A DNA stretch of 64,000 nucleotides from Oscillospiraceae bacterium (GCA_015066175.1 SVOW01000001.1:186001-250000), one strand, 5' to 3'. Positions 17,666-27,894 are shown, counted from the stretch's first letter. Translations and numbers: made by a program. The notes: generated by a model from the letters alone, not told the origin.

Positions 17666-19042
17666 TTAATTTTCCCAGTAATTTTTCAGGTTATATCGCT
17701 TACTGATTTTTCCTCTGAAGGAAAGCATTGCAGAATATGTGGGCATAATGAACACATCAACATCTGCTTTATCAATTTCATCAAGAAGCACATCGTCATC
17801 TTTGATGATTCTGATTTTATCAAGGCTTCTTCCTGCATATTTAAGACGGTTTGCCATATCATCAGCACGTGCACCGCCCACATAAATCATAGGAAGTTTG
17901 TCGCCCATATCTTCAAGCTTTTCAAAGTTTGCATCCCACAGCCATGAAATGTCTGTGCCGTCTGAAACTCTGTCGTTTACAATTGTTACAAAAAGGCATT
18001 TTTCCTTAACTGTGTTTGTAAGGAAATTAAGCACCTGATTGCAGCCTGCAGGGTTTTTGATAAGAATCATTCTCACATTTTTTCCGCCGATATTGAAATT
18101 TTCCATTCTGCCGAAACCACATTCAAAGTTTGAAAGTGCTGTGATGATTTTATCTTCGCTCAGTCCCATTCCCTTTGCAACTGCGGCAGCAGAAATTGCG
18201 TTATATACGTTGTATCCGCCGGGAAGATTGATTCTGAGAAGTTTATCTTCGTTGCTGATTTTAAGTTTTACAGTTGTGCTGTCAAGGTCGCTTGAAACGA
18301 CTTCGGTTACGCTGACTTCAGCATCAGGTCTTTTATAACCGCATTCAGGGCATACATATTTTCCGAGATGACCGTAAGTTTTGTATTCGTAATTGTATTG
18401 TGATTTACAATCAATGCAATACTGAGCATCGGAAACTTCAGTTACAAGGTCTTCGTAAATAGGACAATCAACGCCGTAATAGATAATTTTATTTTTTACA
18501 CCTTTTACAAGAGAAGTTGTAAGCGAGCAATCAGCATTTACTGCAATACACGCATTCGGTGAATTTTCAATACCTGCTCTGATACCGCTCATTGTTGTTT
18601 CAAGCTCTGTGAAGCGGTCAACCTGGTCACGGAAAATATTTGTTACAATAATATACTTTGCATCAACATATTTGCCGACGTGTCTGAAAGCTGCTTCGTC
18701 ACATTCGATAACTGCATATTTCTTTCTGCATTTGCCGAAAATAGTTGAATTCTGAGCAAACTCATTTGCAATACCTGTCAACAGGTTTGCACCTGATTTA
18801 TTACAGAAAAAACTTACTCCCGCTTCAACAAGGCATTGTTCAACCATTCTTGAAGTTGTGGTTTTACCGTTTGTGCCTGTAATTATAATTGTTGTAACAC
18901 CACGTGCCATAACACCAAGTACAGACGGACAGATTTTCACGGCAATTTTGCCTGGAAGATTTGTGCCGCCTTTTTTCATTACACGAAGGAGAAATTTTGT
19001 TAATTTACAAGCAATGATTGCAATAATTGCCCTTAATTTCAT
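17666..19042 (-). CDS. murT: Lipid II isoglutaminyl synthase, Mur-ligase-like subunit
   Basis: 458 residues. ATP-dependent amidation of lipid II D-glutamate with GatD. The Mur ligase ATP loop TNGKTTTSRM lies near residue 58. YCIDCKSQ...YVCPECGYKRP (about 208-235) is the four-Cys zinc insert characteristic of MurT. The DUF1727-type C-terminal domain begins near 310 with LIKNPAGCNQVL. A hydrophobic N-terminal stretch (RAIIAIIACKL) may bring it to the membrane. Starts 6 bases after the aminotransferase stop. Confidence 0.93.
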   Translation of the reverse strand: MKLRAIIAIIACKLTKFLLRVMKKGGTNLPGKIAVKICPSVLGVMARGVTTIIITGTNGKTTTSRMVEQCLVEAGVSFFCNKSGANLLTGIANEFAQNSTIFGKCRKKYAVIECDEAAFRHVGKYVDAKYIIVTNIFRDQVDRFTELETTMSGIRAGIENSPNACIAVNADCSLTTSLVKGVKNKIIYYGVDCPIYEDLVTEVSDAQYCIDCKSQYNYEYKTYGHLGKYVCPECGYKRPDAEVSVTEVVSSDLDSTTVKLKISNEDKLLRINLPGGYNVYNAISAAAVAKGMGLSEDKIITALSNFECGFGRMENFNIGGKNVRMILIKNPAGCNQVLNFLTNTVKEKCLFVTIVNDRVSDGTDISWLWDANFEKLEDMGDKLPMIYVGGARADDMANRLKYAGRSLDKIRIIKDDDVLLDEIDKADVDVFIMPTYSAMLSFRGKISKRYNLKNYWEN

Positions 19043-19048
19043 TTCAAA

Positions 19049-20320
19049 TTACCTCTTTAAAAGTTTTTCACAAGCAGCAAGACGTGCTGAAATGCAGAGA
19101 AGCTCTGCTGCTTTTTTAAGTTCTTCAACGGTGGGGAAAGATGGTGCAATACGGATGTTTTTGTCTTCCGGATCTTTGCCGTAGGGATAAGTAGCACCGG
19201 GAGGTGTGAGAACAACGCCTGCGTTTTTGCAAAGTTCACCTGTTCTTTTTGCTGTGCCTTCAAGCACATTAAGGCTTACAAAATATCCGCCGTTGGGATT
19301 TTTCCACTGTGCAATACCTGTGCCTGAAAATTCTTTTGTGAAACATTCGATAACAGCATCAAATTTGGGTTTAAGACTAGCAGCATGTTTCTTCATATGA
19401 TTTTTAAGTCCGTCAAGATTTTTAAAATAAATTGCATGACGTAACTGATTGAGTTTATCATTACCGATTGTCTGCACAGTCATACGTTTTTTGATCATTG
19501 CAATATTTTTATCTGATGCTGCAAGAGCTGAAACACCTGCTCCTGGGAATGAAATTTTTGAAGTTGAAGTAACTTCGATAAATAAATCTTCATTGGAAAA
19601 TTCTTTTGCTGCTTCAAAGATATTAAGAAGTTCATCTGATGTTTCATTCACATCATGAATGCAATAAGCATTATCCCAGATAACTCTGAAATCTTCTGCT
19701 GCAGGTTTCATTGCGGCAATTTTTCTTACGCATTCATCTGACAAAGTAATTCCTTCGGGGTTTGAATATTTTGGAACAAGAATCATACCTTTAACAGATT
19801 CATCTTTGATAAGTTCATTGACTTTATCCATATCAGGTCCATCTGAAAGCATAGGCACATTAATCATTTCAATGCCGAAATGTTCAAGGATGCCGAAATG
19901 TCTGTCATAGCCGGGTACGGGGCAGATAAATTTGATATTGCCCTGCTTAAGCCATGCTTCTTTACCTGCACCGTGAGTCATACACTGCGCAATATAGTCA
20001 AACATAAGCGTAAGGCTTGAGTTACCGCCGATGATTATATTTTTTTCCTCTACTTCAAGAAGCTCTGCAAAAAGTTTTTTGCATTCAGGAATACCGTCAA
20101 GCACACCGTAGTTACGGCAGTCAAAACCGTTTGATGCTTTGAAGTTTTCGCATAAATCAACTTCGCTGAGAACTTCCATTGACAAATCAAGCTGCTGAGG
20201 CGAAGGCTTGCCTCTTGACATATCAAGTGAGAGATTCTGTGCTTTGAATTCGTCGTATCTTTTCTGAAGTTGCTCCTTTTCAATAAGAAGCTGTTCGGGT
20301 GAAAATTCGCTGTAAAGCAT
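19049..20320 (-). CDS. Aspartate aminotransferase-like PLP enzyme
   Basis: 423 residues from ATG 20320 (GGAGG 12 bases upstream; a longer ORF from 20365 overlaps the promoter and has no ribosome site). It belongs to the Asp_aminotransf type (PF12897-like) fold-type I group: LSLDMSRGKPSPQQLDLS near residue 30, GGNSSLTLMFDY near 95, VPKYSNPEGITL near 185 and the PLP-binding Lys in TSTSKISFPGAGVSA near 255. It transfers amino groups between amino acids and 2-oxo acids. Its place ahead of murT and gatD suggests a link with cell-wall amino acid supply, an inference from position only. Confidence 0.83.
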   Translation of the reverse strand: MLYSEFSPEQLLIEKEQLQKRYDEFKAQNLSLDMSRGKPSPQQLDLSMEVLSEVDLCENFKASNGFDCRNYGVLDGIPECKKLFAELLEVEEKNIIIGGNSSLTLMFDYIAQCMTHGAGKEAWLKQGNIKFICPVPGYDRHFGILEHFGIEMINVPMLSDGPDMDKVNELIKDESVKGMILVPKYSNPEGITLSDECVRKIAAMKPAAEDFRVIWDNAYCIHDVNETSDELLNIFEAAKEFSNEDLFIEVTSTSKISFPGAGVSALAASDKNIAMIKKRMTVQTIGNDKLNQLRHAIYFKNLDGLKNHMKKHAASLKPKFDAVIECFTKEFSGTGIAQWKNPNGGYFVSLNVLEGTAKRTGELCKNAGVVLTPPGATYPYGKDPEDKNIRIAPSFPTVEELKKAAELLCISARLAACEKLLKR

Positions 20321-20341
20321 AATACAGTCCTCCAAAATTAC

Positions 20342-20382
20342 ATACTGCTCAGTATTGTAATACATTTATTGCTTTTTTGCAA
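20342..20382 (-). promoter_or_regulatory. Operon promoter with adjacent palindrome
   Basis: Minus strand TTGCAA (20377-20382), 17 bases, TACAAT (20354-20359). The palindrome ATACTGCTCAGTAT (20342-20355) touches the -10 box and covers the start site. Confidence 0.55.
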
Positions 20383-20536
20383 GTGATTTCGAAGAATTTT
20401 GCAACCAAAAACGCAAAATCTTGCAAAAATAACAAAAAGCGAGCAATAATACGCAGTTTTTATGCTATTTTTTCGATAAATTATTTTTAATTCTTTCATT
20501 CATAATATGCAAAAGCAATTTAATCGGTGTTAAAAA

Positions 20537-23200
20537 TTATTTCCAGATTGAATTTACACCTTTTACCTGACGTTGAATCAATGCATAGTCAGAAACTGTT
20601 ACTCTGCCGTTTGAATTCACATCAGCAACTGCAAAGCTTTCATCATCAAGCACTTCAACCTTTTTTGCATGACGCAAAACAGCCGCACTATCAAGTATGT
20701 TCAATTTACCATCGCGGTTAACATCGCCGTAAGCATAAATTATAAGGTCTTTTTGAATTATGTTTTCTTCAGTTACTGAAAAACAAAAAGACTGTGAATA
20801 GTGATTGTTTTTAGAAACAGTAACAGTATATTCCCCTTTGGTGACATTTTTAAATGAATAAGTTACTGTGTTTCCTGTTAACTTGAGAATCTGAAGTGGC
20901 TCTGTTTCGCCTTTTAATGTTAACGTAAGTGTTACTTCATCTGTTGCAAAAGCAGACGTTGAAATTGTGCCTGTAATTTCAATGCCGGGTCCTGTGAAAT
21001 TGTCGATGTAAGAATAACCGCATACTTTGCACACGTATGTTGTATAACCTTGTTTTACAGGTGTGGGCAGAGTTACTTTTTCTTCATAATTGTGGTCCGC
21101 TAAAGGAAGATATGTGTCTTTGAGTGATATTTCTTCTTTGCATTCTTCATCGCTGAAAAGCTTTGAACATTCAGTGCAGCTGTAATATTCAATATTGCCT
21201 GCTTTTATACAAGTGGATTCAACCGCATCTGCTTTTGACAGATTATGAGGTGCACAGTCAATGAGTGTATTTTCGCTCTGCACATAACCGCAGACTGTAC
21301 ATTTTTCATATTTACTGCCTGTATCTGTGCAAGTGGGCTCTTTTTCTGTTACCCATTCAAATTCATGGTCTTTCAAAGGATGTTTTGTATCTTCAATTGT
21401 TATTTCTTCTGCACATTCTTCATCAGAGAAAAGTTTATCGCACACACTGCATTCATAATAAGCGATGTTACCTTGAACTGTGCATGTTGAATCTGTGCTT
21501 TCAACAAACTGTGGTGTGTGTTTTACATAGCCTATCGATGTATTTTCGCTCTGCACATAACCGCAGACTGTACATTTTTCATATTTACTGCCTGCATCTG
21601 TGCAAGTGGGCTCTTTTTCTGTTACCCATTCAAAAGTATGAGATGTTATTTCAAATTTCTGTCCGCATGAACATTTTTTAAAATGAAAATCAGCATCTGA
21701 TGACCAATCTGCATTTGTTAAATCATCGTGACCCGTTGCAGGGATAACTGCAGGTTCATCAATTTTTATTGTACAAGCTTTATCGCTGAAAGAATCTCCG
21801 CAGTAACCGCAAATCCAATATGCTTCCCTGCCGTTTTTGATATGAGTAGGTTTAACTCTTGGAATTTCGAGCAAGCCATCTTCAGGGTGATTAAGTGCGG
21901 GAATTATTACGTCTGATTCATTAACTTCATTTTGGGCATTTGCATCGGAATAAAGTTTTCCACATGTGCATTCATAATATGCTTTGTTTCCCTGAGTGTA
22001 GCATTCTGCTTCTTTTGCCTTGATAAAAGTTGCTTCTGCAAAGCACTGATGCAAAACTGTAATATTACAAGTTGCAACCTGACCGTAGGGAGTTTCTGCT
22101 GTAATCACTGCTTCACCTGCACCTACACGTGTAACTTTACCAGTGGAATCAACAGTTGCAACAGATGTGGCGCTCGATTTCCATGTGATTCTTCTGTTTA
22201 CGGCTGTTTCGGGAGTTACATATGCTTCAAGCTGTACAGTTGGCTCAGCTTTTGTAAGAACCGCTTCTGTGATATTGAGAGAAATGCTGTCTGTGGGAAT
22301 CATAGAATCAGTTTCAAGGTTATAGGTCATGCCTGTTGAAATATAAGTCAACGGATTTCTGTTGAGCACAGTGCCTGAAAAACCTACACTGAATGTGCCT
22401 GCTTTATTTACATCGTTTTTTATCCAGTCAGGACTTATAAAAACAAGTTCTTCTGCGTTTTCAATATCATTTTTTGCCTGCAGGCGGAATGTGGCAAAAT
22501 CTTCACCCTGAGGCACTGCAAGATTTAAATTTGAAGGATTCTTCTGCGAATTGAAAGCAGCAGTAAAAAAGGCGTAATCGTATTTTTCGCGAGCTTCATC
22601 AGTATCCCATTTTTCAGGTGCTGAAGTATAAGAAAAGCCTGCTGTAAGGCCTGCATTACCATTAAGATCGTAGCTGCCTGATTTGAAACTTCCGTCACAG
22701 AACGTGATATAGGAATTGGAATTTTCAGAATCATAGTCAACAAGTGTGAACTGAGTTTTATCGTAGAGCACAGGCAACTGAAATCCTGTTACGGGATAGT
22801 TTGTGTTGATTTTAACAAAAACAGTAATTATGTCACCCTGCTTTACAATTTTTCTGTCAATAACAACAGTAACAGTGGCTTCTGCTTTTGATAAATCCAT
22901 TGAAAGAGCATTGATTGCCGCCAATAAATCTGTGCGGTATTGGTTTACAACAGCCTGATCAGCAGAAGTAAGGTTTCTGTCAAAGGATGCTACCATTGCA
23001 TCAAGGGCTTCAAGTTCTTCTGTTTTATAAACACCATTTGTTCTGTTTGGTCCGTCAGGAATCGTTGCAATAGCCTTATCGAGTTTGGAATAGTCTGCAA
23101 GGTCTTCTGCATAAGCAGCGTTGAATACACCTGAACAGACAACTATAGCCATAACGAGAACAAAGGAAATTATTCTATTAAGAAATTTGCTATTACTCAT
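20537..23200 (-). CDS. Secreted dockerin protein with cohesin-like, Big2 and Cys-repeat domains
   Basis: 887 residues from ATG 23200 (AAGGGGTGG site); an ORF extension to 23245 covers the promoter. Order: signal peptide (RIISFVLVMAIVVCSGVFNAAYA); FIVAR-like three-helix unit (about 37-100); cohesin-like beta-sandwich (about 110-290; VKQGDIITVFVKI, GFQLPVLYD); Big2 Ig-like domain (about 305-385; WKSSATSVATVDSTGKVTRV); Cys-rich units of the CGKLYSD / EPTCTDAGSKYEKCTVCGY kind (about 390-740); a small beta-sandwich (VTKGEYTVTVSKNNHY); and a type I dockerin with two calcium loops (DVNRDGKLNILD, DVNSNGRVTVSD). It may be an adaptor of a cellulosome-like surface complex, inferred from the combination. 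Confidence 0.8.
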   Translation of the reverse strand: MSNSKFLNRIISFVLVMAIVVCSGVFNAAYAEDLADYSKLDKAIATIPDGPNRTNGVYKTEELEALDAMVASFDRNLTSADQAVVNQYRTDLLAAINALSMDLSKAEATVTVVIDRKIVKQGDIITVFVKINTNYPVTGFQLPVLYDKTQFTLVDYDSENSNSYITFCDGSFKSGSYDLNGNAGLTAGFSYTSAPEKWDTDEAREKYDYAFFTAAFNSQKNPSNLNLAVPQGEDFATFRLQAKNDIENAEELVFISPDWIKNDVNKAGTFSVGFSGTVLNRNPLTYISTGMTYNLETDSMIPTDSISLNITEAVLTKAEPTVQLEAYVTPETAVNRRITWKSSATSVATVDSTGKVTRVGAGEAVITAETPYGQVATCNITVLHQCFAEATFIKAKEAECYTQGNKAYYECTCGKLYSDANAQNEVNESDVIIPALNHPEDGLLEIPRVKPTHIKNGREAYWICGYCGDSFSDKACTIKIDEPAVIPATGHDDLTNADWSSDADFHFKKCSCGQKFEITSHTFEWVTEKEPTCTDAGSKYEKCTVCGYVQSENTSIGYVKHTPQFVESTDSTCTVQGNIAYYECSVCDKLFSDEECAEEITIEDTKHPLKDHEFEWVTEKEPTCTDTGSKYEKCTVCGYVQSENTLIDCAPHNLSKADAVESTCIKAGNIEYYSCTECSKLFSDEECKEEISLKDTYLPLADHNYEEKVTLPTPVKQGYTTYVCKVCGYSYIDNFTGPGIEITGTISTSAFATDEVTLTLTLKGETEPLQILKLTGNTVTYSFKNVTKGEYTVTVSKNNHYSQSFCFSVTEENIIQKDLIIYAYGDVNRDGKLNILDSAAVLRHAKKVEVLDDESFAVADVNSNGRVTVSDYALIQRQVKGVNSIWK

Positions 23201-23233
23201 AACGCCACCCCTTTGAAATGCTGATACACAATA

Positions 23234-23261
23234 ATTATACCACAATAGTGAATAAATTCAA
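23234..23261 (-). promoter_or_regulatory. Promoter of the 887-aa dockerin gene
   Basis: Minus strand TTGAAT, 16 bases, TATAAT, 34 bases before the start codon. Confidence 0.6.
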
Positions 23262-23300
23262 TATTATATGTGAAAATCTGACGGCAGAATTATAGAAAAT

Positions 23301-23363
23301 CCGATGTGCATATCGGAGTATAACTCATAAAAAACAGCTCCCTTTATTCAAGGAAGCCGTTTT
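23301..23363 (-). terminator. Two hairpins after fucI
   Basis: The first (23331-23363) has an AAAACxGCTxCCTT-type stem followed by T6 on the minus strand. The second (23301-23316, CCGAT/ATCGG) is followed by TTTTCT. Tandem terminators are likely. Confidence 0.7.
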
Positions 23364-23382
23364 GGTTTTGTTATCTGAATAA

Positions 23383-25176
23383 TTATTTATAGAGAGGGCC
23401 GTATGTTGCACAAGCGCGGTAGTCCTGACCTTCTTTATCCATACCGAATGCATTCCATGCTGCAGGACGGAAGATTTTTTCTTCAGGAACATTATGCATA
23501 CAAACAGGAATTCTGAGCATTGAGCAGAGAGTGATAAGGTCTGCACCAATGTGACCGTAAGTGATAGCACCGTGGTTAGCACCCCAGTTGTTCATTACGT
23601 CATAAGCTGATTTGAATGCACCTTCGCCTGTAAGCCTAGGAGCAAACCATGTGCAAGGCCATGTGTAGTCTGTTCTTGCCCAGAGTTTGTCTGAAACTTC
23701 GTCGGGAAGTTTTACTGTATAACCTTCAGCAAGCTGAAGAACGGGGCCAACACCTTTAACAAGGTTAAGACGAAGCATTGTAACGGGCATTTCTGCTTTT
23801 GTTTCGAAACGTGAAGAATATCCGCCGCCTCTGAAGTAACCGTTATCTGCTGCACACCATGTTGTTGCTTTAAGCATTGCATCGATGTCTGCATCGTTAA
23901 CATCGTACCATTCTTTCATAACAGGATTGCCGTTTTCATCTTTAGCTTCACCGCTGAAGTCAAGACAAGCAGCACCTGAGTTGATAAGGTGGATAAAGCC
24001 CTGTGATTCTTTTGCTACGCCTTCAAGGTCGTAACCTGTTGCTTCTTTAACAGCTTCGGGGCTCCAGTATGTACGAACGTCAGCAAATGCCTGTGCTCTG
24101 TTTGTAAGGAGTTTACCGAAGAGCATTGAGATACCGTTGAGAACGTCGTTTTCTGTTGCAAGGATGTAGGGTTCTCTTGCACCGTTCCAGTCGAATGTTG
24201 TGTTGAGAAGTGCTTCGGGATAGTCACAGTTGGGATAGAAGTCTGTCCACTGACGCTGACCCTGGAAACCTGCTGCAATAGCATTGTGGCCTACCATTTC
24301 TTCTTCTCTGCCTTCGGGAAGGTTGGGGTTGCCGTTCATAAGGTCTTTGATGATGCACATCATCTTAACAACAAATTCCCAATCGCTTTCTTTCTTTTCA
24401 TCTGTTGAACGAACGAATTCAGGGTTCTTATCGAAACCTTCAGGACATTTTTCTTTTGTCCATGCAAGAGCTTTCTGATATTCTGCTTCGTCATAGATAT
24501 TTTCAGACATTCGTCTGATGATTTCAACTTCATCAACTGATTCAACACGCATACCGAGATATTCTTCGATGAATTCAGGGCTGATACTTGAACCTGCAAT
24601 ACCCATGCAGATTGAACCAATCTGAAGGTATGATTTACCTCTCATTGTAGCAGCTGCTACTGCTGCACGTGCAAAACGGAGAAGTTTTTCTTTAACGTCT
24701 GCAGGAATTTCTGTTGCGTCGCAAGGCTGAACATCTTTGCCGTAGATACCGAATGCGGGAAGACCTTTCTGTGCGTGAGCTGCAAGAACTGATGCAAGAT
24801 AAACTGCACCAGGTCTTTCTGTGCCGTTAAAGCCCCATACGCCTTTGATTGTCATGGGGTCCATATCCATTGTTTCTGAACCGTAGCACCAGCAAGGTGT
24901 AACTGAAAGAGTGATGTCAACGCCCTCTTTCTTGAATTTTGCTGCACAAGCTGCTGTTTCGCCTACACGGCCGATTGTTGTGTCTGCAATAACAACCTTA
25001 ACGGGTTCACCGTTTGAATATTTAAGGTTTTCTTCAAAGAGTGCTTTCGCAGCCTTTGCCATATTCATTGTCTGTTCTTCGAGAGATTCTCTTACTTTAA
25101 GGGGACCTCTTCTTGCGTCGATTACGGGACGAATACCGATTACGGGATAATCGCCGACTAATCTGTTTGTTGCCAT
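23383..25176 (-). CDS. fucI: L-fucose isomerase
   Basis: 597 residues, the usual length. Converts L-fucose to L-fuculose, the first step of fucose use. The active-site pattern of the E. coli enzyme is preserved: Glu in ATENDVLNG, Asp exactly 24 residues later in [12 protein letters not shown], and the His in [12 protein letters not shown] near the end; [10 protein letters not shown] and [10 protein letters not shown] are also family marks. It follows the ceramidase-like gene by 22 bases, forming a two-gene operon. fucK, fucA and fucP are not in the window. Confidence 0.95.
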   Translation of the reverse strand: MATNRLVGDYPVIGIRPVIDARRGPLKVRESLEEQTMNMAKAAKALFEENLKYSNGEPVKVVIADTTIGRVGETAACAAKFKKEGVDITLSVTPCWCYGSETMDMDPMTIKGVWGFNGTERPGAVYLASVLAAHAQKGLPAFGIYGKDVQPCDATEIPADVKEKLLRFARAAVAAATMRGKSYLQIGSICMGIAGSSISPEFIEEYLGMRVESVDEVEIIRRMSENIYDEAEYQKALAWTKEKCPEGFDKNPEFVRSTDEKKESDWEFVVKMMCIIKDLMNGNPNLPEGREEEMVGHNAIAAGFQGQRQWTDFYPNCDYPEALLNTTFDWNGAREPYILATENDVLNGISMLFGKLLTNRAQAFADVRTYWSPEAVKEATGYDLEGVAKESQGFIHLINSGAACLDFSGEAKDENGNPVMKEWYDVNDADIDAMLKATTWCAADNGYFRGGGYSSRFETKAEMPVTMLRLNLVKGVGPVLQLAEGYTVKLPDEVSDKLWARTDYTWPCTWFAPRLTGEGAFKSAYDVMNNWGANHGAITYGHIGADLITLCSMLRIPVCMHNVPEEKIFRPAAWNAFGMDKEGQDYRACATYGPLYK

Positions 25177-25198
25177 AGATAAAACTTCCTTTCAGAAT

Positions 25199-26620
25199 TT
25201 ATTTATTGATTTCTGCCATCATGCCACGCAGCACATCTGCCATAACATGAGGGATATCTTTGCCAAGACCATTTGTTTCGTGATAATGATTGCGGTCGTA
25301 TTTATCACGAACGCTTGAAAGATAAGGCTGTGTGGGATGAAGCACAAAGTCATTGAGAGGAATCATATAACCTGTCATATCATTTGACACGCCGAATACT
25401 TCAAGGTTTTTATCGCCTACAATTTCACAAAGAGGAGTTGCGTTCACTTCAGGACCTAAATCGTTAGGTGATTCTTCTGCAGTTGCATAGCCACCGTAGA
25501 TATTTTCTGTGAATGCTTCACCTGGAATTGTAAGGATTTTTTTTGAACCGATCTGTATGTAGTTCATTTCAGTGAGAAGTGCAAGACCTGTTTCACTTGT
25601 TTTTGAAGGATATTTAAGTGCACTGCAAACCTTGATAATTGCCATAAGTGACAATACTCCGTTTGCGATAGGTGCATAGTAAGGCTGATGAACAACTGTG
25701 ATGTCAGTTGTAAGTTCTTCATCGTTATCAATTGAAAGGGCTGCTTTTGCGAGAATTTCGCCGCCTTTTCTTGTTCTTTCACGTCTGTTTTCATCAAGCT
25801 CTGCAATATTTACAGATGCAATAGCACCAACTGCAAAAAGCACATTGGTCTTCTTCTCTTTGTTGATTGCTTCTCTTAAGAAATAAGGATAGTCAGCACT
25901 TACTTCTGAACAATCGCCTCCCATTGTGTTGGGATGTGCACTGTAGTTTAAGAACCATGTTTCTTCGCTGCCGTCAGCAGGTACAAAACGAAGTCTTGAC
26001 AATTTATCGTTAACTTTATTGTAAGGCATTCTGCCATCGCTGATTGCTTCGGGTACATGAATTGAACCGTTGTAAAGCTTACCTTCTTTTCTGTTTTCAT
26101 AAGCTTTTACGCAAACTTCAGCAATAGAATCAATTACCTGTGCCATATATTTCTTGTTCTTACCTGTTGCGGGAAGCTTGCCCCAATAACCAACTGTGTC
26201 AATACTTGCGTGAGTGTGAGTACAGCTTACACTTATAAGTTTGCAGTTGACTTTCTTTGAAAAATCAGCAAGTTTTTCTCTTACAAGGCTTACTTCAAAA
26301 CCTGTAAGACCAATTAAATCCGCACTTACAAGAATAATACCGCCGTCACCGCAGCCAATCCACATTGCTCTTACTGTAAGAGGATCAAGAACACCCTTGA
26401 TAAGATTTCCTGTTCTGTAGCCTGCAAGCCAGAACTTTTTTGCAGTAACACTTTCAGGCATTACTTCTTTCATTGCAAAACCTGCGTTGAAAACTTCACC
26501 GCTGAGACGTTCTGCTTTTGCCTGAGGAATTTCAGGTGCAGTCATTTTTTTATTTAACTTCTTACCGTGATTGTCGGCAATCTTTTTTACAGCACTTGCT
26601 GCAATATCTGCTATATTCAT
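25199..26620 (-). CDS. Neutral/alkaline ceramidase-like protein
   Basis: 473 residues from ATG 26620 (AGGG site 6 bases upstream). Similar to the N-terminal catalytic domain of neutral/alkaline non-lysosomal ceramidases: LAGYRTGN near residue 62, GGIILVSADLIGLT near 93, SVSCTHTHASIDTVG near 132 (the His-rich metal motif), NYSAHPNTMGGD near 230 and SADYPYF near 250. Classical family members cut the amide bond of ceramide, but many short bacterial members have no known substrate. There is no signal peptide, so an extracellular lipid role is uncertain. Co-transcription with fucI suggests a role in host glycoconjugate use; this is inference. Confidence 0.72.
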   Translation of the reverse strand: MNIADIAASAVKKIADNHGKKLNKKMTAPEIPQAKAERLSGEVFNAGFAMKEVMPESVTAKKFWLAGYRTGNLIKGVLDPLTVRAMWIGCGDGGIILVSADLIGLTGFEVSLVREKLADFSKKVNCKLISVSCTHTHASIDTVGYWGKLPATGKNKKYMAQVIDSIAEVCVKAYENRKEGKLYNGSIHVPEAISDGRMPYNKVNDKLSRLRFVPADGSEETWFLNYSAHPNTMGGDCSEVSADYPYFLREAINKEKKTNVLFAVGAIASVNIAELDENRRERTRKGGEILAKAALSIDNDEELTTDITVVHQPYYAPIANGVLSLMAIIKVCSALKYPSKTSETGLALLTEMNYIQIGSKKILTIPGEAFTENIYGGYATAEESPNDLGPEVNATPLCEIVGDKNLEVFGVSNDMTGYMIPLNDFVLHPTQPYLSSVRDKYDRNHYHETNGLGKDIPHVMADVLRGMMAEINK

Positions 26621-26664
26621 TTTTTCCCTGCCTTTCTGCATATAGCACAAAATATATCAATTAT

Positions 26665-26693
26665 ATGTTACCACCGATTGGCAAAAAAGTCAA
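26665..26693 (-). promoter_or_regulatory. Promoter of the ceramidase-like/fucI operon
   Basis: Minus strand TTGACT, 17 bases, TAACAT. Confidence 0.55.
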
Positions 26694-26713
26694 ATAATTA
26701 TTGTTAATAAACA

Positions 26714-26752
26714 GTAAAAAAATGGTTGCATCAAATAAGACACAACCATTTT
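26714..26752 (-). terminator. Terminator of the phosphoesterase gene
   Basis: AAAATGGTTG (26719-26728) pairs perfectly with CAACCATTTT (26743-26752); T7 follows on the minus strand. Confidence 0.8.
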
Positions 26753-26755
26753 GTT

Positions 26756-27805
26756 TTAATCAAGGGCAATTTTGATTTCTTTGTCAACTGCTTTTGAATA
26801 TGTACCGTCTTTTTTGCAGAACTCTCTGTATTCATCTGCTGCTTTTTTTCTCACTTTCATATCAAGTTCATTTGAATACATAGTAAACCTTGCTTTGCTC
26901 TTTTCGTCATTACAGAATTTTTTATAATAATAAACCATTTCTGTTTCATAAGAGCCGTCTTCTTTAAGTGTGATATAACGCAAACCTCTTGTGTCGAAAT
27001 CACCATAATAGCCGAAACCTGATGTAGGCGCGCAAGCAAGGTCAATTCCTTTATAGGGCACGCAATAAGTGTTGATATGGTCATGGCCGTAAAACATTGC
27101 CACAACATCGCCCTGCTCAAGCATTACATCAAACTGTTTGCCCTCATCTTTGGGGTCGGGACAAACTCCTTCATGGCAGAATCCGTTAAGGTTATCGCCC
27201 GCTTCTTCAACTGCCTTAATAGCCTGCAAAGGCGGATGATGCTGGAATACCATTGAAGGCACAGGTTTTCCTCCGTTTTTCTCTTTGAGTTCATTTGATT
27301 TTTTAAGATACCAATTCAGTTTATCATCAAGCACGCCATCGTTTGAGTCAAAGCACCACAAATTATATGCAACTTTTGTACCGTCTGATGACATAACGGG
27401 CAGATTGAAGTTACAACAACCGTCAAGTTTTTCATCGCCCGCTTCAGAAACGCATACTGAATATTTATTGAAAACTTCAAACTGTTCACGTCTTGAAAGT
27501 TTGCCGTCCAGATCGTGATTACCGAAAACTATAGCAACGGGAATGCCCAGCTTTTCAAAGTGTTTCATAAAACTATCGTAAGTTTTGCCGATAAAATATT
27601 TACCCATAAACTTAAATAATTCTGTACCTGTGGTGGAATATTTGTTATCACCTGTAATCATAACAAGGTCAGGCTTATATTCTTTTATACATTCCGACAC
27701 ATACTCCATTGTGAGATATTTCTGCACAGGACCATCCTGAAAATCTGATGCCTGAAGAATTTTAAAAGTGCCGTTTTTGTTGAACTTAAGATTTGCTTTG
27801 CTCAT
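26756..27805 (-). CDS. Calcineurin-like metallophosphoesterase, cytosolic
   Basis: 349 residues from ATG 27805 (AGGAGATGG site). The ORF extends to 27862, but that part covers the promoter. No signal peptide, unlike the phosphoesterases at 15755 and 43875. Motifs: ILQASDFQDG (about 16), MITGDNKYS (50), VFGNHD (90), VFQHHPP (180) and FYGHDH (235), which supply the two-metal site. A Cys-containing insert (GFCHEGVCPDP) lies before the last His motif. The family includes 3',5'-cyclic-nucleotide and other phosphodiesterases; substrate unknown. Monocistronic, divergent from metF. Confidence 0.83.
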   Translation of the reverse strand: MSKANLKFNKNGTFKILQASDFQDGPVQKYLTMEYVSECIKEYKPDLVMITGDNKYSTTGTELFKFMGKYFIGKTYDSFMKHFEKLGIPVAIVFGNHDLDGKLSRREQFEVFNKYSVCVSEAGDEKLDGCCNFNLPVMSSDGTKVAYNLWCFDSNDGVLDDKLNWYLKKSNELKEKNGGKPVPSMVFQHHPPLQAIKAVEEAGDNLNGFCHEGVCPDPKDEGKQFDVMLEQGDVVAMFYGHDHINTYCVPYKGIDLACAPTSGFGYYGDFDTRGLRYITLKEDGSYETEMVYYYKKFCNDEKSKARFTMYSNELDMKVRKKAADEYREFCKKDGTYSKAVDKEIKIALD

Positions 27806-27833
27806 TTTTCCATCTCCTAAAGTTGATAGATTA

Positions 27834-27894
27834 ATGTTAACACATCGTTTTTTTCTTGTCAATATTTGACTTTTGAAACAGCCTGTGATAACAT
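27834..27894. promoter_or_regulatory. Back-to-back divergent promoters (phosphoesterase / metF-metH)
   Basis: Minus: TTGACA (27857-27862), 17 bases, TAACAT (27834-27839). Plus: TTGACT (27866-27871), 17 bases, TAACAT (27889-27894). The two -35 boxes are only 3 bases apart, so polymerases probably exclude each other. No S-box or T-box leader is seen before metF. Confidence 0.7.
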
